Of a DNA stretch of 64,000 bases, positions 28,856-36,864 are shown piece after piece. Each line of letters opens with the position of its first letter. Within the stretch, counting starts at the first letter, position 1. The stretch covers positions 62,001-126,000 of the forward strand of contig NZ_PVNO01000003.1 of NCBI RefSeq assembly GCF_002993325.1, given 5' to 3'. The notes under the pieces were generated by a model that saw only the letters and a list, made by a program, of their open reading frames with translations, was not told the DNA's origin and did no database searches. Source of the DNA: Alteromonas gracilis. GTDB lineage: Bacteria; Pseudomonadota; Gammaproteobacteria; Enterobacterales; Alteromonadaceae. Position numbers and translations under genes: made by a program.

Positions 28856-29444
28856 CAGAAGAATAAGAGAAACAAAAATTAATACGTTACAAGTAAGACT
28901 GAAGATTTACCTACACTCTTAATAGAAAAGTATTGCGAGAGAAAATCAAACTTTTCGTCAGAAAAAGCGTTTATCGATAACAGAATAGATATCTAATATC
29001 TTTAATTTCATGTTTAAAATCATGGTAATAAGCATAACAAAATTAGTTGCCAGGGCAAAGCAATTGCACGCTTAAAGTACACTTAAATAAGACCAAAAAG
29101 ACAAGGAATCCTCTTCCTCAAATTGTCTATAACATTTCGTTTAATTTCATCCGATATTTTTGCTCTTTTTAACGGCGTTCAGTTAACACGATTTATAGAT
29201 CTAAAAAAACGCTAAGGATAAAGAACACTGAATATAATAGGTATGTAAAATTTTCCTTTATCGGGCACCTCTTTCGTTACCTCCCGTAAAACTTGGTGCT
29301 TAGCAAGGTACCAATAACCAAAATACCTTATTATATTCAACACCTTAAAGAAAAGGAACATTCTTTGCTTTCTCCCTAATACAACGTGCAAGATGCACCG
29401 TCGAAATCGTTAAGTATTACAGGGCTAGGCAAAGGAGGTTGAGT
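28856..29444. other. Intergenic gap with a long inverted repeat
   Basis: A 589-base AT-rich gap with no coding frame. Its main feature is the inverted repeat at 29229-29339. The glycosyltransferase ribosome-binding site (AAAGGAGG) lies at the right end. Confidence 0.5.
29229..29339. repeat. Imperfect inverted repeat with nested stem, possible MITE or small RNA
   Basis: TGAATATAATAGGTAT at 29229-29244 is repeated in inverse orientation as ATACCTTATTATATTCA at 29323-29339, with one extra T. The 78 bases between hold a nested GCACC/GGTGC pair (29265-29269 and 29295-29299). There is no coding frame inside. Confidence 0.6.
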
Positions 29445-30425
29445 ATGCGTTCTCCAATAAGTGCAGTAACTATTGTTAAAAATAGAACTGAGAAATTGAT
29501 TCACCTTATCGCTCAACTCGAGCAATGCTCTCCAACACCAGACGAGCTTGTCATCGTATGGATGGCACCACCATCAGGTCTTTCTCTGATAAAAAGCGAC
29601 AAATTCGACATCGTACACAAGTTTACGACCCAAGGCGAACTTCCTATCGCGAAGGCGAGAAACAAAGGAATGCAAGCCGCGAAACACGCAAACCTTGCTT
29701 ACTTAAATGTTGATGCGGTGGTGTCCCCATCACTGTTTAAAGATGGCTTACTTGCACTGAAAGACAACGCTGTAATTTTTACTTCCGTTGTTTTCTTGCC
29801 CGGTGAGCGATGTGAGAAACCGTATTCGGACATTTCAAAGTGCGAGCAACAAATTGGTTATTTAGCGAGTAATGACGACACGCTACCCAAAGAAGATAAC
29901 AACGAAATACCCTCAAAAGATCAGGAAATTAATCATGGAAAGTTTAGTGACGATAGTGTTTGTTCTACAGTGTTTTTTATTCGTAAGGCAGACTTTCAGA
30001 AAACCGGCGGCTTCGATGAAGGCTACGCGGGTTTCGGACTAAATGACGAAGACTTTTTTACCAACTGCAGAGCGTTAGGCTATTCATTAGAGCAGTTGCC
30101 TACCCGCACTTTTGCGCCACAGCGCCCTAATTATCAATGTCCAGTCAATCATTTATTAGACTTTGTTCATAATGCTCAGCGCTTTCACGCTAAATGGGGC
30201 TTCTACCCTTGCACTGAAGTACTCACCGCTTATGCGGAGAAAGGCTTTATCGATTCAAATTACGAAGAAAATGGATTAAAGGTTCTTCAGTTGCCCGAGC
30301 AGGAAGATGACCCGACAAAATCGGTTCCGAGCGCCTCAACCGCTGCCTCGTCTTCTACGGAATTTGAATTCACGTCTTTTCACTCGCCAGCTAAAAACCA
30401 AGAGCGTTTAAGCAGCACGGCTTAA
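29445..30425 (+). CDS. Family 2 glycosyltransferase with galactosyltransferase-type C-terminal region
   Basis: A 326-residue soluble GT-A fold enzyme. The ATG at 29445 has a perfect AAAGGAGG seven bases upstream; a TTG at 29439 is in frame but less likely. The N-terminus SPISAVTIVKNRTEKLIHLI is the nucleotide-sugar binding strand, and YLNVDAVVSP stands where a DxD-like motif is expected. GGFDEGYAGFGLNDEDFF resembles the C-terminal acceptor/metal motif of galactosyl- and N-acetylgalactosaminyl-transferases. The last 40 residues are Ser/Thr-rich and disordered. Donor and acceptor are unknown; it stands alone without a polysaccharide cluster. Confidence 0.78.
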   Translation: MRSPISAVTIVKNRTEKLIHLIAQLEQCSPTPDELVIVWMAPPSGLSLIKSDKFDIVHKFTTQGELPIAKARNKGMQAAKHANLAYLNVDAVVSPSLFKDGLLALKDNAVIFTSVVFLPGERCEKPYSDISKCEQQIGYLASNDDTLPKEDNNEIPSKDQEINHGKFSDDSVCSTVFFIRKADFQKTGGFDEGYAGFGLNDEDFFTNCRALGYSLEQLPTRTFAPQRPNYQCPVNHLLDFVHNAQRFHAKWGFYPCTEVLTAYAEKGFIDSNYEENGLKVLQLPEQEDDPTKSVPSASTAASSSTEFEFTSFHSPAKNQERLSSTA

Positions 30426-30521
30426 TTTTCTTATGAAAAACAGGTGGGAATATTTAAGCAGCGTGATACGGAATGTTTTTGATAAAACGAGAAGTACGAC
30501 AATTATTTCTTTCAAAAACAA

Positions 30522-30547
30522 CTCGCGAACTAGCACAAGTTCGCGAG
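30522..30547 (-). terminator. Hairpin downstream of the truncated gene
   Basis: CTCGCGAACT and AGTTCGCGAG form a perfect ten-base stem with a six-base loop. On the minus strand the stem is followed by TTGTTTTTG. It lies 24 bases past the stop of the gene remnant and would end the DUF4861 transcript. Confidence 0.7.
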
Positions 30548-30570
30548 CTTCATGAATAACTAAACAACCC

Positions 30571-30711
30571 TTATTTGTATCGCGCATCCGCGACAGCACT
30601 TGGTTTTTCTTGTTGCCAATCAAGCCGCATATCCCACTTAAAGCGATGTTCAGGCTTTAGCGGCGGTTGCCCTGCATCAAAGATCATCAGGCCACAGCAT
30701 AAAACAATATT
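30571..30711 (-). pseudogene. C-terminal remnant of a deleted gene
   Basis: A 46-codon open frame between a TAG at 30712 and a TAA stop. It has the composition of a real protein end, including GLMIFDAGQPPLKPEHRFKW and RLDWQQEKPSAV. It has no ribosome-binding site and no start codon at a sensible place. A good terminator follows. The simplest reading is the tail of a gene once cotranscribed with the DUF4861 gene, whose 5' part was deleted up to 27 bases from that gene's stop. I could not name the parent family. Confidence 0.5.
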
Positions 30712-30737
30712 CTACTCGCCAAATTGAGCAATACCGC

Positions 30738-32009
30738 TTAATTTATAATGGTAAGCGGATGACTATACATTTTTAATTTATTAACCAGATAATCTTCGAA
30801 TTGCTTGGCAGTTTGTATATCGGTGGTTCGCTTGGGCCAAACCGCAAGAATTTTATAGTTAAAAGCGGTTGAAGGTTTAAACAACACAAGGTGGTCATGT
30901 TCACCCTCAAATACCCTTTCGGCCTGATCTAACCGGTAAACAAGGGCCAATCCCAAGTTGTCATTATCTGCCAAGATACTTTGAGCCCCCCAAGTAGCTA
31001 TCACGCCCCAATCGCCGTGCTCGGCTTTAATCACCTGCATTCCATCATGCGCCACTAAGCCCGCGACAATACTATCTGAAGGCTCTGATACGGATACACT
31101 AATATGAGTTGTGGGGTCAAAAGCATCAATTCGATAGTGCGTGGTAACGTCGATGCTGTCCGCTTTAGCTTCAGACGATGACCACCCCTCGTAGCTAACT
31201 TTAAACTCAGCCCGTAACTGACTATTTGATACCAACTGGTATTCGGTATTCTCGACATACTGAAAATGCATTACCGCTTGCTTAGAGGTACTATCTGATC
31301 GGGTTTCCGTTGTGATTTCTTGATTGCGGTCTGCGAGTCGGCCCAGCGCGCCTAAACCTAATGACTTCCCTACTTTAAGCGCATCTCCCCCCCACGAAGA
31401 TAAATTGTGATAGCTATCGTAGCCGTCTTGTCCCACTTCAGGTAACACCACGCTCTCGTTTGTTTTAACAAAGACGTCAATAGCATTTCGCCAATCGAGA
31501 TAGAGACGGTAGCCCATTTGATCAGACTCCCAACCAGGTCCTTCGTAGCGCAAAAAGTAAGAATGATCGGTTAATTGAGGTGGTGACGTAAACGAAGTGA
31601 CTTCTTCAAACGAAAAGCCTTCAGCGCTATACGCTGTATCTTGCCACTCTCCTCCCATTCTTACTGAAAGTTCCGCGTGCGCTCTGTCTTGAACATTATT
31701 ATTTGAAACCTGCTTAGGTGGTAAAAGTTCCAACGATATGCTCTTGCCCGGCGCTATAGATGCCGCACCTAAAAGCACCGCTTTCCCTTCACTGTTTTCT
31801 ATCCATTCTGAAGGGTGTTGCTTTAACTTCCAACCTGAATATTGCGGAGGCAGTGAAATTTCGAAAACTTGTTTTCCGTCACCACCATTAGCTGGATTTT
31901 TCACCTTAACAGACAAAGTAGAATTTAAACTCTCCTGTGAGCAACTTGCCAACAATGGCACCAAAATTAGACCTATCTTACTCAATTTAATCACTTTTAT
32001 GCTCTCCAT
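30738..32009 (-). CDS. DUF4861-family lipoprotein of the pectin locus
   Basis: A 423-residue predicted lipoprotein with signal and lipobox LLASC (cysteine at about 23). It resembles the DUF4861 family, which recurs in uronate and pectin utilization loci but has no proven biochemical role; the beta-rich, aromatic-rich sequence (SYFLRYEGPGWESDQMGYRLYLDW) suggests a carbohydrate-binding or carbohydrate-active fold. It diverges from kduD, and the 14-bp palindrome 56 bases upstream of its start should control both. Outer-membrane or periplasmic location is inferred from the signal. Confidence 0.75.
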   Translation of the reverse strand: MESIKVIKLSKIGLILVPLLASCSQESLNSTLSVKVKNPANGGDGKQVFEISLPPQYSGWKLKQHPSEWIENSEGKAVLLGAASIAPGKSISLELLPPKQVSNNNVQDRAHAELSVRMGGEWQDTAYSAEGFSFEEVTSFTSPPQLTDHSYFLRYEGPGWESDQMGYRLYLDWRNAIDVFVKTNESVVLPEVGQDGYDSYHNLSSWGGDALKVGKSLGLGALGRLADRNQEITTETRSDSTSKQAVMHFQYVENTEYQLVSNSQLRAEFKVSYEGWSSSEAKADSIDVTTHYRIDAFDPTTHISVSVSEPSDSIVAGLVAHDGMQVIKAEHGDWGVIATWGAQSILADNDNLGLALVYRLDQAERVFEGEHDHLVLFKPSTAFNYKILAVWPKRTTDIQTAKQFEDYLVNKLKMYSHPLTIIN

Positions 32010-32064
32010 TGGTTGTTAACGCGCTGAACTAATTTACGATATTTGTAAACAATATATTGACAAA

Positions 32065-32078
32065 TGCCACCGGTGGCA
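32065..32078. promoter_or_regulatory. Palindromic operator, DUF4861/kduD divergent region
   Basis: TGCCACCGGTGGCA is a perfect 14-bp palindrome with the central CG typical of LacI-family sites. The same motif recurs at 37927, 48561 and 48790. The longest open kduD frame begins on an ATG overlapping this site, so that start is an artefact. Confidence 0.82.
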
Positions 32079-32168
32079 ATTATTTTAAATTTTGTTAACG
32101 AGATATTTCAACTTAGTATGTCGATGAAAGTCAGGCATTTGATAACTCAGATGGTAGAGGTGAATTAC

Positions 32169-32927
32169 ATGGTCAATTTCAGCCTAGAAGGTAAGACAGC
32201 ATTGGTGACAGGCGCAAGCAGAGGTATAGGTCAAGCGCTTGCTTTAGCACTCGCCACTTCAGGTGCCTTCGTCATCTGCGCAAGCTCTCGACCTGGTGGC
32301 TGTGATGAGACATTACGTAAAATTCAAAGTGAAGGCGGGCAAGCAATTGCACTAGATGGTGACCTCGCCGATGCCAACGCTGTACTTAAACTTGCCGAAG
32401 ATGCATTGAGCGTTAAAGGTCATATCGACATCCTGCTTAATAACGGTGGCACTATTTTCAGAGCGCCCGCCACCGAATTTCCTTTTGACGAATGGAGAAA
32501 CGTACTTGCGGTCAACATCGATTCAGCTTTTCTACTTAGCCAAGCTATTGGCAAGACGATGGTAGAGCGTGAGCAAGGCAAGATCATCAACATTGCGTCA
32601 ATGTTGAGTTACACGGGCGGTATTACTGTTCCTGCCTACACTGCGAGTAAGCATGCCATTGCCGGTTTAACAAAGGCGCTGGCGAATGAATGGGGACAGC
32701 ACAATGTCCAGGTAAACGCTATTGCCCCGGGTTATATCAAAACCGACAACACCCAAGCGCTGCAAGATGATGAAAAACGCAGTGCTGAAATTTGTGCCCG
32801 CATTCCAGCTAATCGCTGGGGTGAAAGCGACGATTTAGCAGGGGCAGCAGTATTTCTTGCGAGCACAGCAAGTAACTATGTTAACGGCCATATCCTTGCG
32901 GTCGACGGCGGCTTTTTAGCACGCTAG
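32169..32927 (+). CDS. kduD: 2-keto-3-deoxy-D-gluconate dehydrogenase KduD (short-chain dehydrogenase)
   Basis: An NAD-dependent SDR that reduces 2,5-diketo-3-deoxygluconate to KDG, the last step for unsaturated galacturonate. It is 252 residues from the ATG at 32169, the usual KduD length, with GAGGTG upstream; the open frame continues back through the operator to 32064. TGASRGIG (14-21) binds the cofactor; catalytic S144, Y157 and K161 (YTASK) are present. NNGG stands where NNAG is usual. It is first in kduD-kduI-TRAP. The specific name relies on its place beside kduI. Confidence 0.85.
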   Translation: MVNFSLEGKTALVTGASRGIGQALALALATSGAFVICASSRPGGCDETLRKIQSEGGQAIALDGDLADANAVLKLAEDALSVKGHIDILLNNGGTIFRAPATEFPFDEWRNVLAVNIDSAFLLSQAIGKTMVEREQGKIINIASMLSYTGGITVPAYTASKHAIAGLTKALANEWGQHNVQVNAIAPGYIKTDNTQALQDDEKRSAEICARIPANRWGESDDLAGAAVFLASTASNYVNGHILAVDGGFLAR

Positions 32928-32944
32928 TGACTAACAAGGGTCAC

Positions 32945-33052
32945 AGCCTTGAGCGATAAAATAGCCCTGAGCGATAAAACAGCCCTGAGCGATAAAACAG
33001 CCCTGAGCGCTAAAATAGCCCTGAGCAAACAAATAGCCTTGAGCAGCAGAAC
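32945..33052 (+). repeat. Six 18-bp tandem repeats between kduD and kduI
   Basis: Six units starting AGCC(C/T)TGAGC at 32945, 32963, 32981, 32999, 33017 and 33035. Units 2 and 3 are identical (AGCCCTGAGCGATAAAAC); the outer ones have diverged. Since 18 is a multiple of three, the kduI frame stays open through them and would code a repeating ALSDKT-like hexapeptide. I treat them as untranslated spacer because KduI homologues begin further on. Confidence 0.88.
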
Positions 33053-33074
33053 AACGATGAATGGGAAAAAAGTC

Positions 33075-33920
33075 ATGAACGAAAAAATAGACACGCGATA
33101 CGCCATAGGCCGTAAAGAGGCCAATGCTTACAATACGCAAGAACTGCGCGACGCCTTTTTGGTCGACACCCTAATGACAGAGGGCAAAGTCGTATGGATA
33201 TACACCCATTACGAACGCTTTATGCTTGGAAGCGCCGTACCTACTGCAAGTGCATTGACGCTAGAAACCATTGAAGATCAGTTAAAAATGCCCTTCTTTA
33301 CCGCTCGTCGCGAAGTAGGTGTAATAAACATCGGCGGTCCGGGCACCATTACCGTTTCTGGCACGACTTACCATTTAGATAACGAAGAAGCCCTATATAT
33401 CGGTCAAGGCAATGAAGAAGTAATATTTGAGTCAGACAACGCCTCTAATCCCGCCAAATACTATTTGAATTCAGCGCCGGCTCATCACGCTTATCCCTGC
33501 AAAAAAATAGGTAGTGCAGACGCAAATGTTCTCCATTTAGGTAGCCAAGAAACATCAAACCAGCGCGATATTAAACAGCTGCTTATCAATACTGTTGTTG
33601 ATACTTGTCAGCTACAGATGGGACTGACGCGACTGCATACCGGTTCTGTCTGGAACACCATGCCAGCTCATCAACACGACAGACGCAATGAAGTGTACTT
33701 TTACTTCGATATGGACAGCGAAAGCAGAGTATGTCACTTCATGGGTGAACCACATGAGACTCGCCACATTTTCGTTGCGAATGAAGAAGCCGTGGTATCG
33801 CCACCTTGGTCAATTCACTGTGGTGTGGGTACAGGAAGCTATGCGTTTATCTGGGGAATGGCGGGTGAAAACCTGGATTACGATGATATGGATAAGTTTC
33901 CGCCATCACAGTTGCGCTAA
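33075..33920 (+). CDS. kduI: 5-keto-4-deoxyuronate isomerase KduI
   Basis: It isomerises 4-deoxy-L-threo-5-hexosulose uronate, the product of unsaturated digalacturonate cleavage, to 2,5-diketo-3-deoxygluconate. It is 281 residues from the ATG at 33075, matching the about 278-residue E. coli enzyme. Zinc ligands H199, H201, E206 (AHQHDRRNE) and H248 (WSIHCGVG) are visible, as is the C-terminal FIWGMAGEN. The frame is open back to a TTG at 32949 through tandem repeats; whether those 42 residues are made is unclear, since neither start has a good ribosome-binding site. Confidence 0.93.
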   Translation: MNEKIDTRYAIGRKEANAYNTQELRDAFLVDTLMTEGKVVWIYTHYERFMLGSAVPTASALTLETIEDQLKMPFFTARREVGVINIGGPGTITVSGTTYHLDNEEALYIGQGNEEVIFESDNASNPAKYYLNSAPAHHAYPCKKIGSADANVLHLGSQETSNQRDIKQLLINTVVDTCQLQMGLTRLHTGSVWNTMPAHQHDRRNEVYFYFDMDSESRVCHFMGEPHETRHIFVANEEAVVSPPWSIHCGVGTGSYAFIWGMAGENLDYDDMDKFPPSQLR

Positions 33921-33950
33921 GTAGCCCTGTTCTAAATAGGTGTATTGAAT

Positions 33951-34934
33951 ATGTTGCGGTATCTAAAACTCACACTCTCTGCTACAGCGCTGTTGTTAAC
34001 AGCGGCGTGTTCGCAAAATGAATTGCAAGGCGAGGTCACCGTATTGCGCTTGGGGCATACATTGGACACGCAGCACTCTGTGCATAAGGCAATGGAATAC
34101 CTTGGAGAGCGACTCGATTACTATTCTGACGGCACAATGAGTGTGGTGATTTATCCGAGTAGCCAGCTGGGAACCGAGCGAGAAATGGTAGAACTGTTGC
34201 AGATTGGCTCACTCGCCATGACGAAGGTGTCGGCAAGCCCCCTAGAAGGCTTTGCTCCTGAAATGAAGATATTCAGTGTTCCTTACATTTTTCGCGATAA
34301 TGATCATTTTTGGCGAGTATTAAATAGCGACTTGGGCGACCAATTGCTATCTGGTATTGAAGATTTTCGACTAAAAGGTCTCGGCTATTACGATGCGGGA
34401 AGCCGTAGCTTCTATACCAACGACAAACCTATAGAGACACCAGGCGATCTAAACGGGCTAAAAATTCGCGTGCTCAATAGCCCCACTGCAGTAGCTACGG
34501 TTCGCGCACTGGGTGGAGCAGCGACGCCCGTTTCTTGGGGAGAGCTTTACACTGCGCTTCAGCAAGGAGTTGTGGATGGTGCTGAGAATAACCCACCTAG
34601 CTACTACCTCTCTCGTCATTATGAAATTGCGCGGTATTACAGCCTTGATGAGCATACTAGTGTGCCAGACGTCATGCTGGCATCGCTACCAGTGTGGGAA
34701 CGTTTGAATGAACAGCAGCAAATGTGGTTAACCAAGGCTATGGAAGACTCCGTTGAATACCAACGCGAACTTTGGAAAACATCTACGCAAGCATCTTTAG
34801 AAAAGGTAAAAGCCGAAGGCGTCACAGTTATTACGCCTAACAAAGCGCCTTTCGTGGAAGCGGTTAAGCCTTTTCACAAAAGCTTTGAAGGCACGCCAAT
34901 TGGCGACTTAATTACGCAAATAAAAGCGATGTAA
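33951..34934 (+). CDS. TRAP transporter substrate-binding protein (DctP family), probable lipoprotein
   Basis: It captures the substrate, most likely galacturonate or unsaturated oligogalacturonate derivatives, for the TRAP permease. It is 327 residues from the ATG at 33951 (AGGTG upstream). The N-terminus ends in LLTAAC followed by a hydrophilic linker, suggesting a lipid anchor, though the -3 residue is Thr, so this is not certain. Typical DctP motifs are LKIRVLNSPTAVA with the carboxylate-binding arginine, and LQQGVVDGAENNP. It is followed two bases on by the small permease gene. The substrate is inferred from neighbours only. Confidence 0.85.
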   Translation: MLRYLKLTLSATALLLTAACSQNELQGEVTVLRLGHTLDTQHSVHKAMEYLGERLDYYSDGTMSVVIYPSSQLGTEREMVELLQIGSLAMTKVSASPLEGFAPEMKIFSVPYIFRDNDHFWRVLNSDLGDQLLSGIEDFRLKGLGYYDAGSRSFYTNDKPIETPGDLNGLKIRVLNSPTAVATVRALGGAATPVSWGELYTALQQGVVDGAENNPPSYYLSRHYEIARYYSLDEHTSVPDVMLASLPVWERLNEQQQMWLTKAMEDSVEYQRELWKTSTQASLEKVKAEGVTVITPNKAPFVEAVKPFHKSFEGTPIGDLITQIKAM

Positions 34935-34936
34935 CA

Positions 34937-35422
34937 ATGACAATAATACGCCTCATCGATAGAACCTTAGCCGGCACACTTATAGTTGCCATGATAAGCA
35001 TTTTACTTACCGTAATTTGGCAAGTGGTCTCACGTTACGTACTTAAAGACCCCGCTTCAATCACCGAAGAATTGTCTAGGTTCATACTTATTTGGATTGG
35101 TATTTTAGGTGCGGCTTATGCGTACCGTCAAAACGCGCATTTGGGTTTCAACCTAATTGTTGAGCGTCAGTCACGTAAAGTGAAACGCCTTTTACTTACC
35201 TGCGTCGAAATTATCGTCATTATTTTTTGTGTTTTAGTGATGGTATACGGCGGCTCCGAGCTTGTATCTCTCACCTTAGAATTGGAACAAATCTCGGCGG
35301 CACTTGGTATTAAAATGGGCCTTATTTATAGCGTGCTTCCCCTGTCTGGTGCTCTCATTATCGCCTACGCACTGGTCAACATTACAACGCTTTGGCGAGA
35401 CAACAATAAGGAATCAGCGTAA
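34937..35422 (+). CDS. TRAP transporter small permease (DctQ family)
   Basis: A 161-residue inner-membrane protein with four predicted helices (about 15-35, 50-68, 88-108, 130-150). LSRFILIWIGILGAAYAYRQ is the family signature in the second helix. It pairs with the large permease, whose ATG overlaps its stop (TAATG), and with the binding protein two bases upstream. It is a sodium-driven tripartite uptake unit. Confidence 0.9.
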   Translation: MTIIRLIDRTLAGTLIVAMISILLTVIWQVVSRYVLKDPASITEELSRFILIWIGILGAAYAYRQNAHLGFNLIVERQSRKVKRLLLTCVEIIVIIFCVLVMVYGGSELVSLTLELEQISAALGIKMGLIYSVLPLSGALIIAYALVNITTLWRDNNKESA

Positions 35423-36717
35423 TGGAACTGACCGGTATTATCTTAGTCGTTGCTTTTTTCGTACTTCTTCTTTTAAATGTGCCTATTTCAATCAGTATTG
35501 GTGTCGCCACGTTACTTGCCATGGTAATGAGCATGGATATCGCCCCTGCTACTATCACTATTGCGCAGCGTATGGCTGGTGGCCTGAATAGCTTTGCATT
35601 ATTGGCCATCCCGTTTTTTGTTTTATCTGGACTTATCATGGGACGCGGCGGGATAGCCAAGCGGTTGATTGAGTGCGCAATGGCGCTTATTGGTGCCCTT
35701 CCCGGTGGTTTAGCTTTGGTTAACGTGGTTTCCTGCATGCTGTTTGGTGCAATCTCAGGGTCTGCGGTAGCGACCACATCAGCTATTGGCAGCTTCATGT
35801 TACCTGAAATGAAAAAAGCGGGCTACGAGCCGAATTTTAGTGCCGCAGTCACTGCCGCTGCATCAACTACAGGTATGTTAATTCCGCCAAGTAATATTTT
35901 AATTGTATACGCTATCGCCAGTGGAGGCGTATCCATCGCCGCCCTTTTTATGGCTGGCTATATTCCGGGCATCATGGTGGGTCTAGCGCTAATGCTGGTG
36001 TGCTTTGTCTACGCAAAAATGAAGGGATACCCGCTGTCGCCACGACTTCCTTTAAAAGTAGTTGTCGAAAAAACTGTTGCCGCACTTCCCTCTCTATTTC
36101 TAATATTTTTAGTGATTGGCGGTATTGTAGGCGGCATTTTTACCGCTACTGAAGCGGGTGCCATTGCGGTGGTTTACTCTTTGCTATTAGCTGTAGTGTT
36201 TTATAAAGAAGTGGAAGTGAAAGCCTTACCCGATATATTCTTAAAAGCGGCGGAAACAACAGCAATTGTAATGCTGCTTATCGCGGCTTCAACCGCGATG
36301 TCATGGCTTTTATCCTTTGAAAATATCCCGCAAACTTTAAGTAATGCACTGTTATCGATAAGCGATAACCCGTTACTCATTCTTCTTCTTATAAACTTGT
36401 TACTCATTGTGGTTGGTGCATTCTTGGATATGACACCTGCCGTACTTATTTTTACGCCCATATTTTTACCAGTGGCGCTAGAGCTTGGTATGAGCGAGTT
36501 GCAGTTTGGCATCATGCTAGTACTCAACCTATCTATTGGATTATGCTCCCCCCCCGTAGGTGCGGTACTTTTTATTACCTGTGCTATTGCTAAAACCAAA
36601 CTTGAGAACATCATAAGACCGCTCATTCCTTTGTATGTGGCTATGTTCGTGGTTCTCATGTTAGTCACATATGTTGCTTGGTTCAGTGAAGCTCTACCTC
36701 GCGCCTTGGGCTTTTAG
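35422..36717 (+). CDS. TRAP transporter large permease (DctM family)
   Basis: A 431-residue inner-membrane protein with about 12 hydrophobic segments. GAISGSAVATTSAIGSFMLP and AASTTGMLIPPSNILIVYA are the conserved TRAP large-subunit loops, and LCSPPVGAVLFITCAIA is near the C-terminus. It is the ion-coupled translocation channel for the uronate taken by the binding protein. Last gene of the kduD-kduI-TRAP unit; no clear terminator follows, and the lacI-family gene begins 148 bases later. Confidence 0.92.
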   Translation: MELTGIILVVAFFVLLLLNVPISISIGVATLLAMVMSMDIAPATITIAQRMAGGLNSFALLAIPFFVLSGLIMGRGGIAKRLIECAMALIGALPGGLALVNVVSCMLFGAISGSAVATTSAIGSFMLPEMKKAGYEPNFSAAVTAAASTTGMLIPPSNILIVYAIASGGVSIAALFMAGYIPGIMVGLALMLVCFVYAKMKGYPLSPRLPLKVVVEKTVAALPSLFLIFLVIGGIVGGIFTATEAGAIAVVYSLLLAVVFYKEVEVKALPDIFLKAAETTAIVMLLIAASTAMSWLLSFENIPQTLSNALLSISDNPLLILLLINLLLIVVGAFLDMTPAVLIFTPIFLPVALELGMSELQFGIMLVLNLSIGLCSPPVGAVLFITCAIAKTKLENIIRPLIPLYVAMFVVLMLVTYVAWFSEALPRALGF

Positions 36718-36864
36718 CACTGATAGTCTGTAACGGATATCTATTCTGATAATAATATAGAGTGACCAGACGGCGCGTCACGTTGAGGTGACAGTAATAT
36801 ACTGCCTTGAATTGTGTGTTAATATCATAAATAACAATTAAATAGCGCGGAAAAACAGAGAACT

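Noticed and set aside
30408..30623. Minus-strand frame of 71 codons
   Set aside because: It overlaps the end of the glycosyltransferase gene and runs through the hairpin at 30522; the competing frame at 30571 looks far more protein-like.
32945..33052. CRISPR-like repeat array
   Set aside because: The units are contiguous without spacers and only 18 bases long, so this is a simple tandem repeat.
32924..33140. Minus-strand frames with leucine/alanine-rich repeats
   Set aside because: They arise from the 18-bp tandem repeats, which keep several frames open; there is no start signal or family match.
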